Part shown: piece after piece, positions 17,406 through 26,281 of the stretch
How positions within the stretch are numbered: position 1 is the stretch's first letter
Layout of the letters: every line of letters begins with the position of its first letter
NCBI GenBank assembly: GCA_009788065.1
Contig: WQSF01000005.1
Span: 1 to 62,303 of the forward strand
Direction: 5' to 3'
Length of the DNA stretch: 62,303 bases
Origin: Treponema sp.
Lineage (GTDB): Bacteria > Spirochaetota > Spirochaetia > Treponematales > Breznakiellaceae
Program-made: the position numbers and the translations under genes
Notes under the pieces: generated by a model
Databases searched by the model: none
Seen by the model: the letters and a program-made list of their open reading frames with translations, nothing else
Told to the model about the DNA's origin: nothing

Positions 17406-18245
17406 ATGAAAAAGAAAGTGTTTATCAGTGTATGTTTTTTAATTGCGGTGTTTTTTGCTGCTTGTAATGAAAGTGACGACGGCGGCGATGTTGACACCAC
17501 CACAACGGTAAAAAACATTATCATACCCGAAGTAACAACCGACATGACCCAAGCACAAGTGGATAACATCACACACCAACTTATGGGCGAATTCAAAACC
17601 CAAAGTTCGGCTATCGAAGCAAAATTTGTTGACTTGAAAAAAACATTCAGCCCAGGACAACCAGGCTATATATCTTGCGACGAAATGCCTGGGATTCAAC
17701 AAAACATGCGCCGATATTTCGACGGAGAACCAGCGCAAGACCCTGACATGTCTGCCGCCTGGATTGCAGGCACGGCAGCCAGAGACATGAGTTAAGAGAA
17801 ATCCACAATCTTCCAACACCTGGTACGCCTATACCGCGGACTTCATGGGCATACAGCAAGAAAATTCATTGTTGAAGGCGAACTGACTTATTCCCTCAGC
17901 CCACTAATAAACACGATTGTCAACGCCGGTGGTCCACAAATTAATATCGACGAAAAAAATCCAGCCGCGGCTTTTACTGCCACGAGAAAAGCAATTGACG
18001 ACTACGCGCCGGATTACCTCCCCGCGTCAATTATTACCGATCTCCTACAACAACAAGAAGACCTCGGACAATGGGGCGGATTTATTCAAGACGCGTCTCA
18101 CCTCAATTTAAGCGCTTCCCCACGTCGCGTAGCAGGACGAAGCGTAACATCCAACAAAAAAGTTACATTCACAATGCCAGAAGCCGCACCAGAAGAAATT
18201 ACAACCCGAGCACAAGCCCAAGCAAACGCAGGTATTGTTTTGTAA
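17406..18245 (+). pseudogene. Broken lipoprotein gene (internal stop or paired frameshifts)
   Basis: The first 129 codons encode a lipoprotein with lipobox FFAAC and a Thr-rich linker, ending at TAA 17793-17795. In the same frame, coding-like text resumes and continues to TAA 18243-18245 (for example ELTYSLSPLINTIVNAGG, AAFTATRKAIDDYAPDYLP, TSNKKVTFTMPEAAPEE). Between about 17790 and 17865 a second frame reads SSNTWYAYTADFMGIQQENS, which looks more natural than the original frame there. The simplest picture is one gene of about 280 codons with two compensating indels, or sequencing errors. Codon use is unlike the neighbours (many caa and aca codons). Family not recognised. Confidence 0.7.
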
Positions 18246-18256
18246 AACAAATTACA

Positions 18257-18287
18257 ACAAAAAAGACGCCAATCGGCGTCTTTTTTT
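18257..18287. terminator. Bidirectional rho-independent terminator
   Basis: AAAAAGACGCC, a four-base loop (aatc), then GGCGTCTTTTT. A stem flanked by A- and T-runs serves both the plus-strand broken lipoprotein gene and the minus-strand gene ending at 18296. Confidence 0.92.
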
Positions 18288-18295
18288 AACTCTTC

Positions 18296-18868
18296 TTACA
18301 ACTCTTTTAAACGTTGGGTAAGTAAATTCTTCGTAGCCCCCGTTTTCATCTTTGAAACAAAATCGAACAACAAAATCGTTTGCTTGTGATTTAACGTTGC
18401 TTTCTTTGAGCCAGTCTTTCCCATCGACAACTCGAACACAGAATCAACAATTGCTTTCATACGGTCAGAAAAATCGCCCGTTGCATTGTTTTTAACGTTA
18501 CGCAATATTTCTTCCGCCTCTGATATCTTCGACCCAACAACCAAAGATGCAACGAATGGCAAATTTGCACCCGTGCAGCTTAACGGAGATACGCCATAAA
18601 TCAATTTCGACAACACAGGACTGCCAAGCACCGCCGCCTTCAATTTTGCCTCTGATACCTTTGATAATAATTCGAACACGTCTTCGTTGCCGAAAGCGTT
18701 TACGTCCTTGCACATTTTATATTCCCAAACTTCTACCGCCGCGGTGAAATCAAGCCCCGCCAATTCGCGCAGGCGTTCGGATGAAAAACATATCAAGGTA
18801 TGGAAAACTGCTATCGCAGTCAATTTAAAAAGCACAATGAGATGAACAATGTGCGAGCGCTTTAGCAC
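18296..18868 (-). CDS. Hypothetical protein, possibly N-terminally damaged
   Basis: The ORF has 190 codons. The first 30 or so residues (MLKRSHIVHLIVLFKLTAIAV...) look like non-coding sequence read through. More protein-like text begins near SSERLRELAGLDFTAAVEVW and runs through VSEAKLKAAVLGSPVLSKL, ISEAEEILRNVKNN and FDFVSKMKTGATKN. No ribosome site is evident at the listed ATG, so the true start may lie downstream or the gene may have lost its 5' part. A shared terminator separates it from the broken lipoprotein. I do not recognise it; it may be a remnant. Confidence 0.4.
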   Translation of the reverse strand: MLKRSHIVHLIVLFKLTAIAVFHTLICFSSERLRELAGLDFTAAVEVWEYKMCKDVNAFGNEDVFELLSKVSEAKLKAAVLGSPVLSKLIYGVSPLSCTGANLPFVASLVVGSKISEAEEILRNVKNNATGDFSDRMKAIVDSVFELSMGKTGSKKATLNHKQTILLFDFVSKMKTGATKNLLTQRLKEL

Positions 18869-19009
18869 GAGTAGTGCGCCAACAGATCATCACGAACTTT
18901 ATGTTTGAATTCTTTTCATTAGATTACTTGAAAATAAAATTAAGATATTGAAGCCAGGGTTCGTGTTGGTCTGTGTTATTCGTGGTAAATTTTTCTTAAT
19001 TCTTCTTTA

Positions 19010-19894
19010 CTATTTGGTTTTCGTCTTCTCTTCAAAAAATTCCCATGCTTCTTTGTCGGTGTATTTGTTATGCACAATTTTGCCGATGGCGTCCGCCATG
19101 GCGGCGGGGTGATAGCTTTGGAAAATATTTCTGCCCATGTCGAGGCCGCGCGCGCCGCCCTGTATTGATTTGTACGCCATTGTGAGCGCTTCTTTTTCGG
19201 CGAGTTTTTTTCCGCCCGCTACGACAATCGGAACGGGGCAGGCGGCGGCAATATCCTCAAAGCCGTCGCAGTAATATGTCTTAACAATGCTCGCTCCAAG
19301 CTCTGCGACAATGCGTGTCGCAAGTTTAAAATATTGGCTTGTCCTTTCCATATTTTTTCCGACAGCGATAACGCCGAGAGTGGGGATACTGTAACTATTG
19401 CCCGCGTTAATAACTTTGGAAAGATTATTTATACTTAAGAGCTGACCTTTCGCTCCGATGAAAACCTGCACAGCCATACAGTCTGCATTCATGCGTATCG
19501 CGTCTTCTATATCGACAGAAACAATTTCCCGGCTTAAATCTTCATTTATCATCGAAGAACCCGAAGAAACGCGCAGGGCAATTCCCTTTCTGAAATTGGG
19601 TTTAACGCAAGTGCGCAGCGCGCCGCGTGTCGCCATCAACACATCAATATGATCTATTAACTGCGGGATAAGAATATCAAGCCGTTCAAGACCTGATACC
19701 GAACCCATGAAATAACCGTGATCGAAAGCGAACATCACTGTGTTGCCGCTTTTAGGATTGAAAATATTTGTCAGATGTTTTTTCATTCCCCAATCAAGGT
19801 TTGCCGCGCCTTTTACATGGAAATTTCCGTTTGTTTTAAACGGAACATCGGTATAATAATTTTTTTCTATTTTGATTCCTTCTTTATCAGCCAT
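19010..19894 (-). CDS. lsrF: LsrF-type class I aldolase (phospho-AI-2 thiolase)
   Basis: The protein has 294 residues, close to the E. coli LsrF length of 291, and aligns along its whole length by eye: LDWGMKKHL, IFNPKSGNTVMFAFDHGYF, GLERLDI, DVLMATRGALR, QVFIGAKG, VGKNMERTSQYFKLATRIVA, IVKTYYCDGFEDIAAACPVP, VVAGGKKLAEKEALTM and GLDMGRNIFQSYHP. The Lys in IVKTYY matches the Schiff-base lysine. LsrF cleaves 3-hydroxy-5-phosphonooxypentane-2,4-dione with CoA, the last step of AI-2 breakdown. AAAGGAG precedes the ATG. It is divergent from lsrK with 48 bases between. A related sugar-phosphate aldolase role remains possible. Confidence 0.88.
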   Translation of the reverse strand: MADKEGIKIEKNYYTDVPFKTNGNFHVKGAANLDWGMKKHLTNIFNPKSGNTVMFAFDHGYFMGSVSGLERLDILIPQLIDHIDVLMATRGALRTCVKPNFRKGIALRVSSGSSMINEDLSREIVSVDIEDAIRMNADCMAVQVFIGAKGQLLSINNLSKVINAGNSYSIPTLGVIAVGKNMERTSQYFKLATRIVAELGASIVKTYYCDGFEDIAAACPVPIVVAGGKKLAEKEALTMAYKSIQGGARGLDMGRNIFQSYHPAAMADAIGKIVHNKYTDKEAWEFFEEKTKTK

Positions 19895-19906
19895 AAATAA
19901 TCTCCT

Positions 19907-19935
19907 TTACATATTTTATATTAGAATTATATAAT
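19907..19935 (+). promoter_or_regulatory. Promoter for lsrK, start codon just after the -10 box
   Basis: TTACAT (19907-19912), 17 bases, TATAAT (19930-19935). The ATG of lsrK is at 19943, seven bases beyond the -10, with no ribosome site between, so a leaderless transcript is predicted. Confidence 0.45.
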
Positions 19936-19942
19936 AAACAAT

Positions 19943-21517
19943 ATGGATTATTTAATGGCGATTGATGCCGGAACAGGCAGTGTAAGAGCTGTCGTTTTTG
20001 ACGTTCAAGGCAGACAGATAGGATGCGTCCAGAAAGAATGGAAACATTTGGAAGATCCCGCGTATCCCGGCAGTATGAATTTTGACTGGAATGTTAACTG
20101 GAATCTAACTTGTTCATGTATAAAAGAGGTTCTCTCTAATACAGGTATTGACGAAAAGAATATTGCCGCTGTAAGCGCCACTTGTATGAGAGAAGGAATT
20201 GTTTTGTATGATGCGAACGGAGAAGAACTTTGGGCATGCGCGAATGTTGACGCTAGAGCCAAAGACGAAGTCACACAGCTCAAGCAGATAGATCCTAATC
20301 TTGAAAAAGAACTGTATTTAAAATCCGGGCAGGCTTTCGCGCTCGGCGCTTTACCCCGGCTGTTATGGGTAAAAAATAAACTGCCGGATGTTTATAAAAA
20401 AATAGCGCGTGTCGGCATGATCAATGACTGGATCATTTTCCGTCTCTCCGGCGTACTCAAAGTAGAGCCGAGTAACGGTTCGACTACGGGTCTTTTCGAT
20501 TTAAAAACCCGAACATGGGATATTGAGATCGCGCGCCGCTGCGGTATCAGAGACGATATTTTCCCCGATGTAATAGAATGCGGAACTGTCGCGACGAAAA
20601 TTTCCAAAGAGGGAGCGCGTCAAAGCGGCTTGCCGGAAGGCACACCTCTTGTCGCAGGCGGCGGAGACTGTCAGCTTGGCGCAATCGGCGTAGGCGTTAT
20701 CGAAGAAAGCGAAGCGGTCGTATTCGGCGGAAGTTTCTGGCAGTACGAATTTAATACAAATTCCGCTGATTGTTCTCCGAAATGCAATGTACGCGTTAAC
20801 TGTCATGCCGTTAGAAATATATGGCAATATGAAGCGCTCGCTTTCAATCCTGGGCTTGTTATGCGATGGTTCAGAGACGCGTTTTGCGCCGAAGAAAAAC
20901 GTCTTGCTGCCGAACAAAATACAGATCCGTACGCGCTTCTGGACAAAGCGGCTCTTTCAGTTCCCGCAGGCAGTTACGGAATGATCTGCGCTTTCTCAGA
21001 TATAATGAATTTTGTTAACTGGAAACACGCCTCTCCGTCATTTTTAAACTTTGAACTCGATCCGGAAAAATTCAATAAAGCCTGTTTTTATAGAGCGATA
21101 ATGGAAAACACATGCCTTGTCACATTGGGGCATCTTAAACTTGTGCATGAAGCGACAGGAAAAAAACCGGAAAAAATTGTATTCGCGGGAGGCGCCGCAA
21201 AAAGCATCCTTTGGCCTCAAATACTCGCCGATGTTCTTGGAATCCCTGTTGAAGTTCCGGTTGTAAAAGAAGCAACCGCGCTTGGAGCGGCAATAATGGC
21301 AGGTATCGGCATCGGAATGTTTCCAAATATTAAAGACGCCGCCAGCTCAGGAGGCAGCGCGTCTCTGGTGAAAATTGAAAAAGTATTTTCACCTAACAAA
21401 CAGAACCGCGATGTGTATGACAAAGCGTATCAAAATTGGCATGCCGCGTATCAGCCGCTTTTAAAATTAAGCGATGACGGAACGACAAAGCATATGTGGC
21501 GCTCACCCGGTTTATAA
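19943..21517 (+). CDS. lsrK: LsrK-type FGGY kinase (autoinducer-2 kinase)
   Basis: The protein has 524 residues against about 530 for E. coli LsrK. FGGY-kinase ATPase motifs: MAIDAGTGSVRAVVFD at the N-terminus, SATCMREGIVLYD, GMINDWIIFRLSG, VAGGGDCQLGAIGVG, FAGGAAKSILWPQILAD and EATALGAAIMAG. The SATCMREG and GGGDCQLGA boxes match LsrK better than glycerol- or xylulokinase. LsrK phosphorylates the AI-2 signal after import. No lsrACDB transporter, lsrR or lsrG occurs in the window. A cupin and a GH39 enzyme follow in the same direction, so a catabolic sugar role is an alternative. Confidence 0.88.
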   Translation: MDYLMAIDAGTGSVRAVVFDVQGRQIGCVQKEWKHLEDPAYPGSMNFDWNVNWNLTCSCIKEVLSNTGIDEKNIAAVSATCMREGIVLYDANGEELWACANVDARAKDEVTQLKQIDPNLEKELYLKSGQAFALGALPRLLWVKNKLPDVYKKIARVGMINDWIIFRLSGVLKVEPSNGSTTGLFDLKTRTWDIEIARRCGIRDDIFPDVIECGTVATKISKEGARQSGLPEGTPLVAGGGDCQLGAIGVGVIEESEAVVFGGSFWQYEFNTNSADCSPKCNVRVNCHAVRNIWQYEALAFNPGLVMRWFRDAFCAEEKRLAAEQNTDPYALLDKAALSVPAGSYGMICAFSDIMNFVNWKHASPSFLNFELDPEKFNKACFYRAIMENTCLVTLGHLKLVHEATGKKPEKIVFAGGAAKSILWPQILADVLGIPVEVPVVKEATALGAAIMAGIGIGMFPNIKDAASSGGSASLVKIEKVFSPNKQNRDVYDKAYQNWHAAYQPLLKLSDDGTTKHMWRSPGL

Positions 21518-21533
21518 ATATCAGGAGAAAAAA

Positions 21534-21881
21534 ATGCTTATTATCGATGAAAAAGACAAAAAATTTCGTTTCGGAGACTCAGGTCCGAAGTACTTAATGC
21601 AGGGACCGCGTATGAATTTCGCTCTTGTGCAATTCATGCCGGGACAGGATTTCCAGGCGCATTATCATGAAGTGATGGAAGAAAACTTTTTTGTTCTGGA
21701 AGGAACAGTCACTATTTATGTTAACGGAACGCCTCACGAACTCAACGCAGGACAGTTCATTAACATCGAACCGGGAGAAATTCATTATGTTGTCAATAAA
21801 TCATCTTCTATAGTACGCATGACCGCCGCTTTAGCGCCGTTTAAAGACAGCGACAAGGTTGAAACGGAAAATCCGAAATAA
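21534..21881 (+). CDS. Small cupin protein
   Basis: The start is the ATG at 21534, with AGGAG about 7 bases upstream; longer in-frame readings would overlap lsrK. The 115-residue product is a single cupin barrel: FMPGQDFQAHYHEVMEENFF (His-x-His and Glu ligands), VLEGTVTIYVNG, ELNAGQFINIEPGEIHYVVN (third His). All four metal ligands of the classical cupin motif are in place. It lies 16 bases after lsrK and 18 bases before the GH39 gene. It might isomerise a sugar or phospho-AI-2 intermediate, taking the place of LsrG; this is inference. Confidence 0.85.
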   Translation: MLIIDEKDKKFRFGDSGPKYLMQGPRMNFALVQFMPGQDFQAHYHEVMEENFFVLEGTVTIYVNGTPHELNAGQFINIEPGEIHYVVNKSSSIVRMTAALAPFKDSDKVETENPK

Positions 21882-21899
21882 ATTTATATAAAGGAAAAC

Positions 21900-23417
21900 A
21901 TGAAAACACAAAACCATAAAATAAACAGCTCTCAGACGATTGCGTTTAACAACAATGCACTTGTATGCGTAGGAACGGGGCGGATGAATCTTGCGCTCAG
22001 GCTGGAGTACCACGAACAATTAAAAAAAGTTCAAAACGATATTGGCTTTTCGTATATTCGCGGGCACGGACTTTTTTGCGACGATATGGGTATTTATCAG
22101 GCTTACAAGCAGGGCGACGAAGAAAAAATTGAATACAATTTCAGATATATCGATATGGTTTTTGACGATTATCTTTCTCTTGGTTTAAAACCTTTTGTGG
22201 AACTTGGTTTCATGCCAAACAAACTGGCATCGGGAGATCAAACTATTTTCTATTGGAAAGGAAATGTTACGCCTCCTTCCGATTACAATAAATGGTCTGC
22301 TTTGATCGAGGCGACGATTAATCACTGGATTAAACGCTACGGCATTGACGAAACCGCTTCATGGTTTTTTGAAGTTTGGAACGAACCCAACCTTCGCGGT
22401 TTCTGGAAAGACGCGGATATGCAGGAATATTTTAAACTATACGAAGTAACAGGCAAAGCGGTTAAAAAATGCGATTCTCGTCTTCGCGTTGGAGGACCAG
22501 CGATTTGCGGAGTGGATGATGAGCGCTGGTTAAAATGCTTTTTGGAATTTTGCTCAAAAAACAAGGCGCCGCTGGATTTTGTTACACGACATGCCTATGC
22601 CACAGAAATGCCTGAAGCGGACGGGCATTATGTTTATCAGAAATTAAGACCGCCTGAGGATGTTATATCAGAATTAAAAATAAGCCGGAATATAATCGAC
22701 AGTTTTCCTGAATACAAAGGCATAGAAATGCACATAACGGAATTTAACACATCCTATTCACCCATCAATCCGATTCATGACACAAACCTGAACGCCGCAT
22801 ATACAGCGCGTTTATTATGCGACATGGGAGATGTTTGCGCTTCTTATTCATATTGGACATTCGGCGACGTATTCGAAGAATCAGGCATCGCCTATACTCC
22901 GTTTTCGGGATGTTTCGGGCTTTTGGCGAACGGAATGATTCCAAAACCCACATATTGGGCTTTCAAATTTTTTGGAGAAATCGGAACAAACGCGGTCGCA
23001 CGCGGAGAATCTTTTGTAATTACAAAGAACGATACCGGTAACTTAAAAGGCGTCGCGTGGAACCCGGCGGAAGACGCCGGCAGTCAGGATATTATATTAA
23101 ATTTTTCTATCGAGTTGCAAAACGGCGATTATTTACTTATTAAAAAACTGGTTGACGAATCTGTATGCAACCCGCTTAAATCGTGGATCGATATGGGTTC
23201 GCCCGCTTACCCTGCAAAAGATCAACTTGAGCTGCTTCGCGAATGCGCACAGCCTCTGGTTTCCACAGAAAGGCTAAAAATAACAGGCGGCGCTTTTGAA
23301 CTAAAAATGCCGCTGCAGGCGAACGCGCTCTGTTATTTTGAAATAAAACGCATAGAGGTTGAAACCGACAGAGGTTTTAACCCCGAAAAAATTCGCGGCG
23401 CGGTTGGGACGCATTAA
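21900..23417 (+). CDS. GH39-family beta-xylosidase-like glycosidase
   Basis: The protein has 505 residues with no signal peptide, so it is cytoplasmic. The GH39 signature is clear: FSYIRGHGLFCDDM, FVELGFMPN, FEVWNEPNLRGFW (acid/base Glu162), then LRVGGPAICG, FVTRHAY and MHITEFNTSY (nucleophile Glu281). Family members hydrolyse xylo-oligosaccharides or iduronides. AAGGA lies before the ATG. It sits 18 bases after the cupin gene and ends before a 94-base gap leading to htpG. Its link with LsrK is unexpected. Confidence 0.88.
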   Translation: MKTQNHKINSSQTIAFNNNALVCVGTGRMNLALRLEYHEQLKKVQNDIGFSYIRGHGLFCDDMGIYQAYKQGDEEKIEYNFRYIDMVFDDYLSLGLKPFVELGFMPNKLASGDQTIFYWKGNVTPPSDYNKWSALIEATINHWIKRYGIDETASWFFEVWNEPNLRGFWKDADMQEYFKLYEVTGKAVKKCDSRLRVGGPAICGVDDERWLKCFLEFCSKNKAPLDFVTRHAYATEMPEADGHYVYQKLRPPEDVISELKISRNIIDSFPEYKGIEMHITEFNTSYSPINPIHDTNLNAAYTARLLCDMGDVCASYSYWTFGDVFEESGIAYTPFSGCFGLLANGMIPKPTYWAFKFFGEIGTNAVARGESFVITKNDTGNLKGVAWNPAEDAGSQDIILNFSIELQNGDYLLIKKLVDESVCNPLKSWIDMGSPAYPAKDQLELLRECAQPLVSTERLKITGGAFELKMPLQANALCYFEIKRIEVETDRGFNPEKIRGAVGTH

Positions 23418-23511
23418 ACGCGGGTTAAACGGATTAACAAAAAATATGCCTTGAATTTTTTATAATTTTATGTTATCTCAATATAAATACTAATTTATAA
23501 GGAGCCCTTGC

Positions 23512-25449
23512 ATGGCGCAACATCAATTTCAAACCGAAGTAAGCCGGTTGCTGCACCTTATCATCCACTCCCTTTATTCCAACCGGGAGATTTTTCTTCG
23601 GGAACTTGTTTCCAATGCCTCTGACGCTTTGGATAAGTTAAAATATCTTACTGTCGCGGACGAAGCTTACAAATCACTCAATTTTGATCCGCGTATCGAC
23701 ATTTCCTTCGATAAAGAAAGGAAGACATTAACTATAGCCGACAACGGAATCGGCATGAACGAAGCGGATTTGATTGATTCGCTGGGAACCATCGCGCGAT
23801 CCGGCACAAAGGCGTTTTTGGAAAAACTCGCCGAAGACGCAAAAAAAGAATCCAACTTGATCGGACAGTTCGGCGTCGGGTTTTATTCGGCTTTCATGGT
23901 CGCGGATAAAATCGAAGTAATCTCCCGTAAAGCCGCCGAAGACGCGACCTGTAAATGGTCAAGCGACGGAAAAGAAGGATTTGAGATCGAACGTCTTGCC
24001 GAAGGCGATAGCGCATCACGCAGCAGCCAGGGTACAACAGTTATTTTAAATCTGACAGAAGAAGGAACCGAGTATACAAACCGCTGGTCTATCGAAGATA
24101 TAATTAAGCGCTATTCCAACCATGTAGCTTTTCCCATCTATTTAACTTATGACGAAAAAGAATGGGACGATAAAGGCAATGAAAAAGGAAGCGTAACAAA
24201 AACCGACAGGATAAACTCAGGCACCGCTCTTTGGCGGAGATCGAAGAATGAGCTTAAGGAAGAAGACTACAATGAATTCTACAAGCAATTAGGACATGAC
24301 AGCGAAAATCCGTTACACTACATTCACACAAAAGCCGAAGGAACGCTTGAATACTCTACCTTGTTTTACATTCCCAAAAAAGCACCCTTCGATTTATACA
24401 ATGTTGATTACAAACCCGGCGTAAAACTTTATGTAAAACGTGTTTTCATTACTGATGACGACAAAGAATTGATGCCGACATATCTGCGTTTTGTACGCGG
24501 CGTTATCGATTCAGAAGATTTACCGCTCAATGTAAGCCGCGAAATCCTTCAGCAAAATAAAATTCTTTTAAATATTAAAAACGCTTCTGTAAAAAAACTA
24601 CTTTCAGAATTTAAACAAATGGCAGATAACGCGGTTTCGGGCGGAGACGAGCCGAAAGAAAAATGGGAAACTTTTATCGGTCAATTTAACCGTCCGTTAA
24701 AAGAAGGTTTGTATCAGGATTTCGCGAACCGCGAAGCGATTCAGGAGCTTGTTCGTTTTAAAAGCACGACTGTTGACGGCTGGACAAGTTTCGCGGAGTA
24801 CGCAAGCCGCATGAAAAGCGAACAAAAACATATCTACTATATTACAGGCGGCGATGAAAACACCCTGCGTTCTTCTCCGCTTCTGGAAGCGTACCGCGCG
24901 AAAGAAATTGAAGTCCTCATTATGGATGATGATATCGACGATATAATAATTCCAACACTGCACAGTTACCGCAAGGAAATACCCGGCGCGGACGGCAAAT
25001 CCGAAGCTCAAACATGGGAACTTAAAGCCGTTAACCGCTCCGGCGCTGATGAAGAGTTAGGTGAAGCGAAAGACAAGGACGCTGAAAAAGAAGCAAAACC
25101 GGTTATCGAGAAAATTAAAAAAGCTCTCGGCGACCGCGTTAAAGACGTAAAACTTTCCCGGCGCCTGCACGATTCGCCGTCATGCATTGTCGCTGATGAG
25201 AACGACCCGTCGATTCAAATGGCGCAAATGCTGAAAGCAATGGGTCAAACCACAATGCAGGAAGCCAAACCGATTTTGGAAGTAAACGGAGAGCACCCGC
25301 TCGTTTTAAGTCTTAAAGAAATTGACGACGAAGAACGCATCGCGGATGTTTCAGGCGTACTGCTTGATCAGGCGCTTTTGGTTGAAGGATTAAAACTGAA
25401 AGACCCGTCAGACTTTGTTAAGAGATTAAACCGCTTGCTGGTAAAATAA
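23512..25449 (+). CDS. htpG: HtpG, bacterial Hsp90 chaperone
   Basis: The protein has 645 residues, full length. N-terminal ATPase domain: SNREIFLRELVSNASDALDK, ADNGIGMNEADLIDSLGTIA, GQFGVGFYSAFMVADK, GTTVILNLTEEG. Middle domain: GVKLYVKRVFITDDDKELMP, RGVIDSEDLPLNVSREILQ. The C-terminal dimerisation domain is also present. HtpG refolds or holds stressed proteins in the cytosol using ATP. TATAAGGAGC gives a good ribosome site. No CIRCE element is visible upstream. It is monocistronic, followed by palindromic repeats. Confidence 0.97.
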   Translation: MAQHQFQTEVSRLLHLIIHSLYSNREIFLRELVSNASDALDKLKYLTVADEAYKSLNFDPRIDISFDKERKTLTIADNGIGMNEADLIDSLGTIARSGTKAFLEKLAEDAKKESNLIGQFGVGFYSAFMVADKIEVISRKAAEDATCKWSSDGKEGFEIERLAEGDSASRSSQGTTVILNLTEEGTEYTNRWSIEDIIKRYSNHVAFPIYLTYDEKEWDDKGNEKGSVTKTDRINSGTALWRRSKNELKEEDYNEFYKQLGHDSENPLHYIHTKAEGTLEYSTLFYIPKKAPFDLYNVDYKPGVKLYVKRVFITDDDKELMPTYLRFVRGVIDSEDLPLNVSREILQQNKILLNIKNASVKKLLSEFKQMADNAVSGGDEPKEKWETFIGQFNRPLKEGLYQDFANREAIQELVRFKSTTVDGWTSFAEYASRMKSEQKHIYYITGGDENTLRSSPLLEAYRAKEIEVLIMDDDIDDIIIPTLHSYRKEIPGADGKSEAQTWELKAVNRSGADEELGEAKDKDAEKEAKPVIEKIKKALGDRVKDVKLSRRLHDSPSCIVADENDPSIQMAQMLKAMGQTTMQEAKPILEVNGEHPLVLSLKEIDDEERIADVSGVLLDQALLVEGLKLKDPSDFVKRLNRLLVK

Positions 25450-25451
25450 AC

Positions 25452-25579
25452 GGTGACTGACACCTTTGGGTGACACCATTGGGTTGGCGTTTTAATATTT
25501 TGATGATTATTAATAGGTGACTGTCACCTTTTTTACTTTATTACACAGTTTTGTAATAATTTTATAGGTGACTGACACC
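25452..25579. repeat. Cluster of GGTGACTGACACC-type palindromic repeats
   Basis: Near-palindromic 13-mers occur at 25452-25464, 25516-25528 and 25567-25579, with a shortened copy at 25469-25477. The last two are exactly 51 bases apart. On the opposite strand the flanks (aaaacgcca, taataat) match the 51-base tandem repeat at 46564-46678, so both clusters belong to one family in opposite orientation. Confidence 0.85.
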
Positions 25580-25588
25580 ATTTTTACT

Positions 25589-26281
25589 TTAACTTAAAAC
25601 GCCGTTGTCCATTTTGTAGGTTTTGTTACCGTAGGAGAGAGTGTCCAGTTCGTGGGTGACTATCAGGACTGCGGTGCCTTCTTGCGCGATGGAGCTTAAA
25701 AGTTTCATTACTTCGGATGTTGTCTGAGCATCTAAGTCGTTTGTGGGTTCGTCGGCGATGAGGAGCGCTGGTTTATTTATTAACGAGCGGGCAATCGCGA
25801 CGCGGCGCATTTCGCCGCCTGAAAGTTCTTTGGGATACGCGTCAGCCAAATTTTTAATGCCGGTTTTTTCCAGTAATGACAGGGCGCGCTCTACCGCCTC
25901 TTCGCCGCGATTGTACAAAAACCACGGCAGGCAGACATTTTCCAGCGCTGTAAAATTGGAAAGCAGGCTCTGGCCCTGCGGAACATAACCGATTTTTTCG
26001 TTTCTGTATAACGACATTTCTTTATCGTTGTATTGATAAATATCGTCGCCTTTAAATAGTACATTTCCGGCAGTGGGTCTAATAAGTCCCGCGCTCATAT
26101 TGAGAAGAGTGCTTTTTCCGCTGCCGCTTCTTCCGATTATGCTGATAAAATCACCGCAGTTTACAGAAAGGTTCGCGTTATTTACGGCGTTAAAAACACG
26201 CTCGCCGCTCGTCGCGCCGCCGCGTCTGTATTCTTTGGTAACGCCGTGAATTTCTAAAAGGGTTTCGGAATTCCCGCTCAT
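25589..26281 (-). CDS. ABC transporter ATP-binding protein (MacB/LolD type)
   Basis: The protein has 230 residues. Walker A GRSGSGKST, Q-loop YVPQGQSLL, signature LSGGEMRRVAIARS, Walker B ALLIADEPTNDLD (the usual GNLD is NDLD here) and H-loop IVTHE. It pairs with the FtsX/MacB-type permease that overlaps it by one base. Such pairs energise envelope machines rather than simple uptake. In Campylobacter a like pair sits beside DUF2318 and thioredoxins in the P19/Cft iron region. Here DUF4418 genes are linked instead. Confidence 0.92.
   Translation of the reverse strand: MSGNSETLLEIHGVTKEYRRGGATSGERVFNAVNNANLSVNCGDFISIIGRSGSGKSTLLNMSAGLIRPTAGNVLFKGDDIYQYNDKEMSLYRNEKIGYVPQGQSLLSNFTALENVCLPWFLYNRGEEAVERALSLLEKTGIKNLADAYPKELSGGEMRRVAIARSLINKPALLIADEPTNDLDAQTTSEVMKLLSSIAQEGTAVLIVTHELDTLSYGNKTYKMDNGVLS

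Noticed and set aside
23418-23511. CIRCE operator before htpG
   Set aside because: No TTAGCACTC-type inverted repeat is visible.
25452-25579. CRISPR array
   Set aside because: Repeats are 13-base palindromes in 51-base units whose spacers are themselves similar; no unique spacers and no cas genes.
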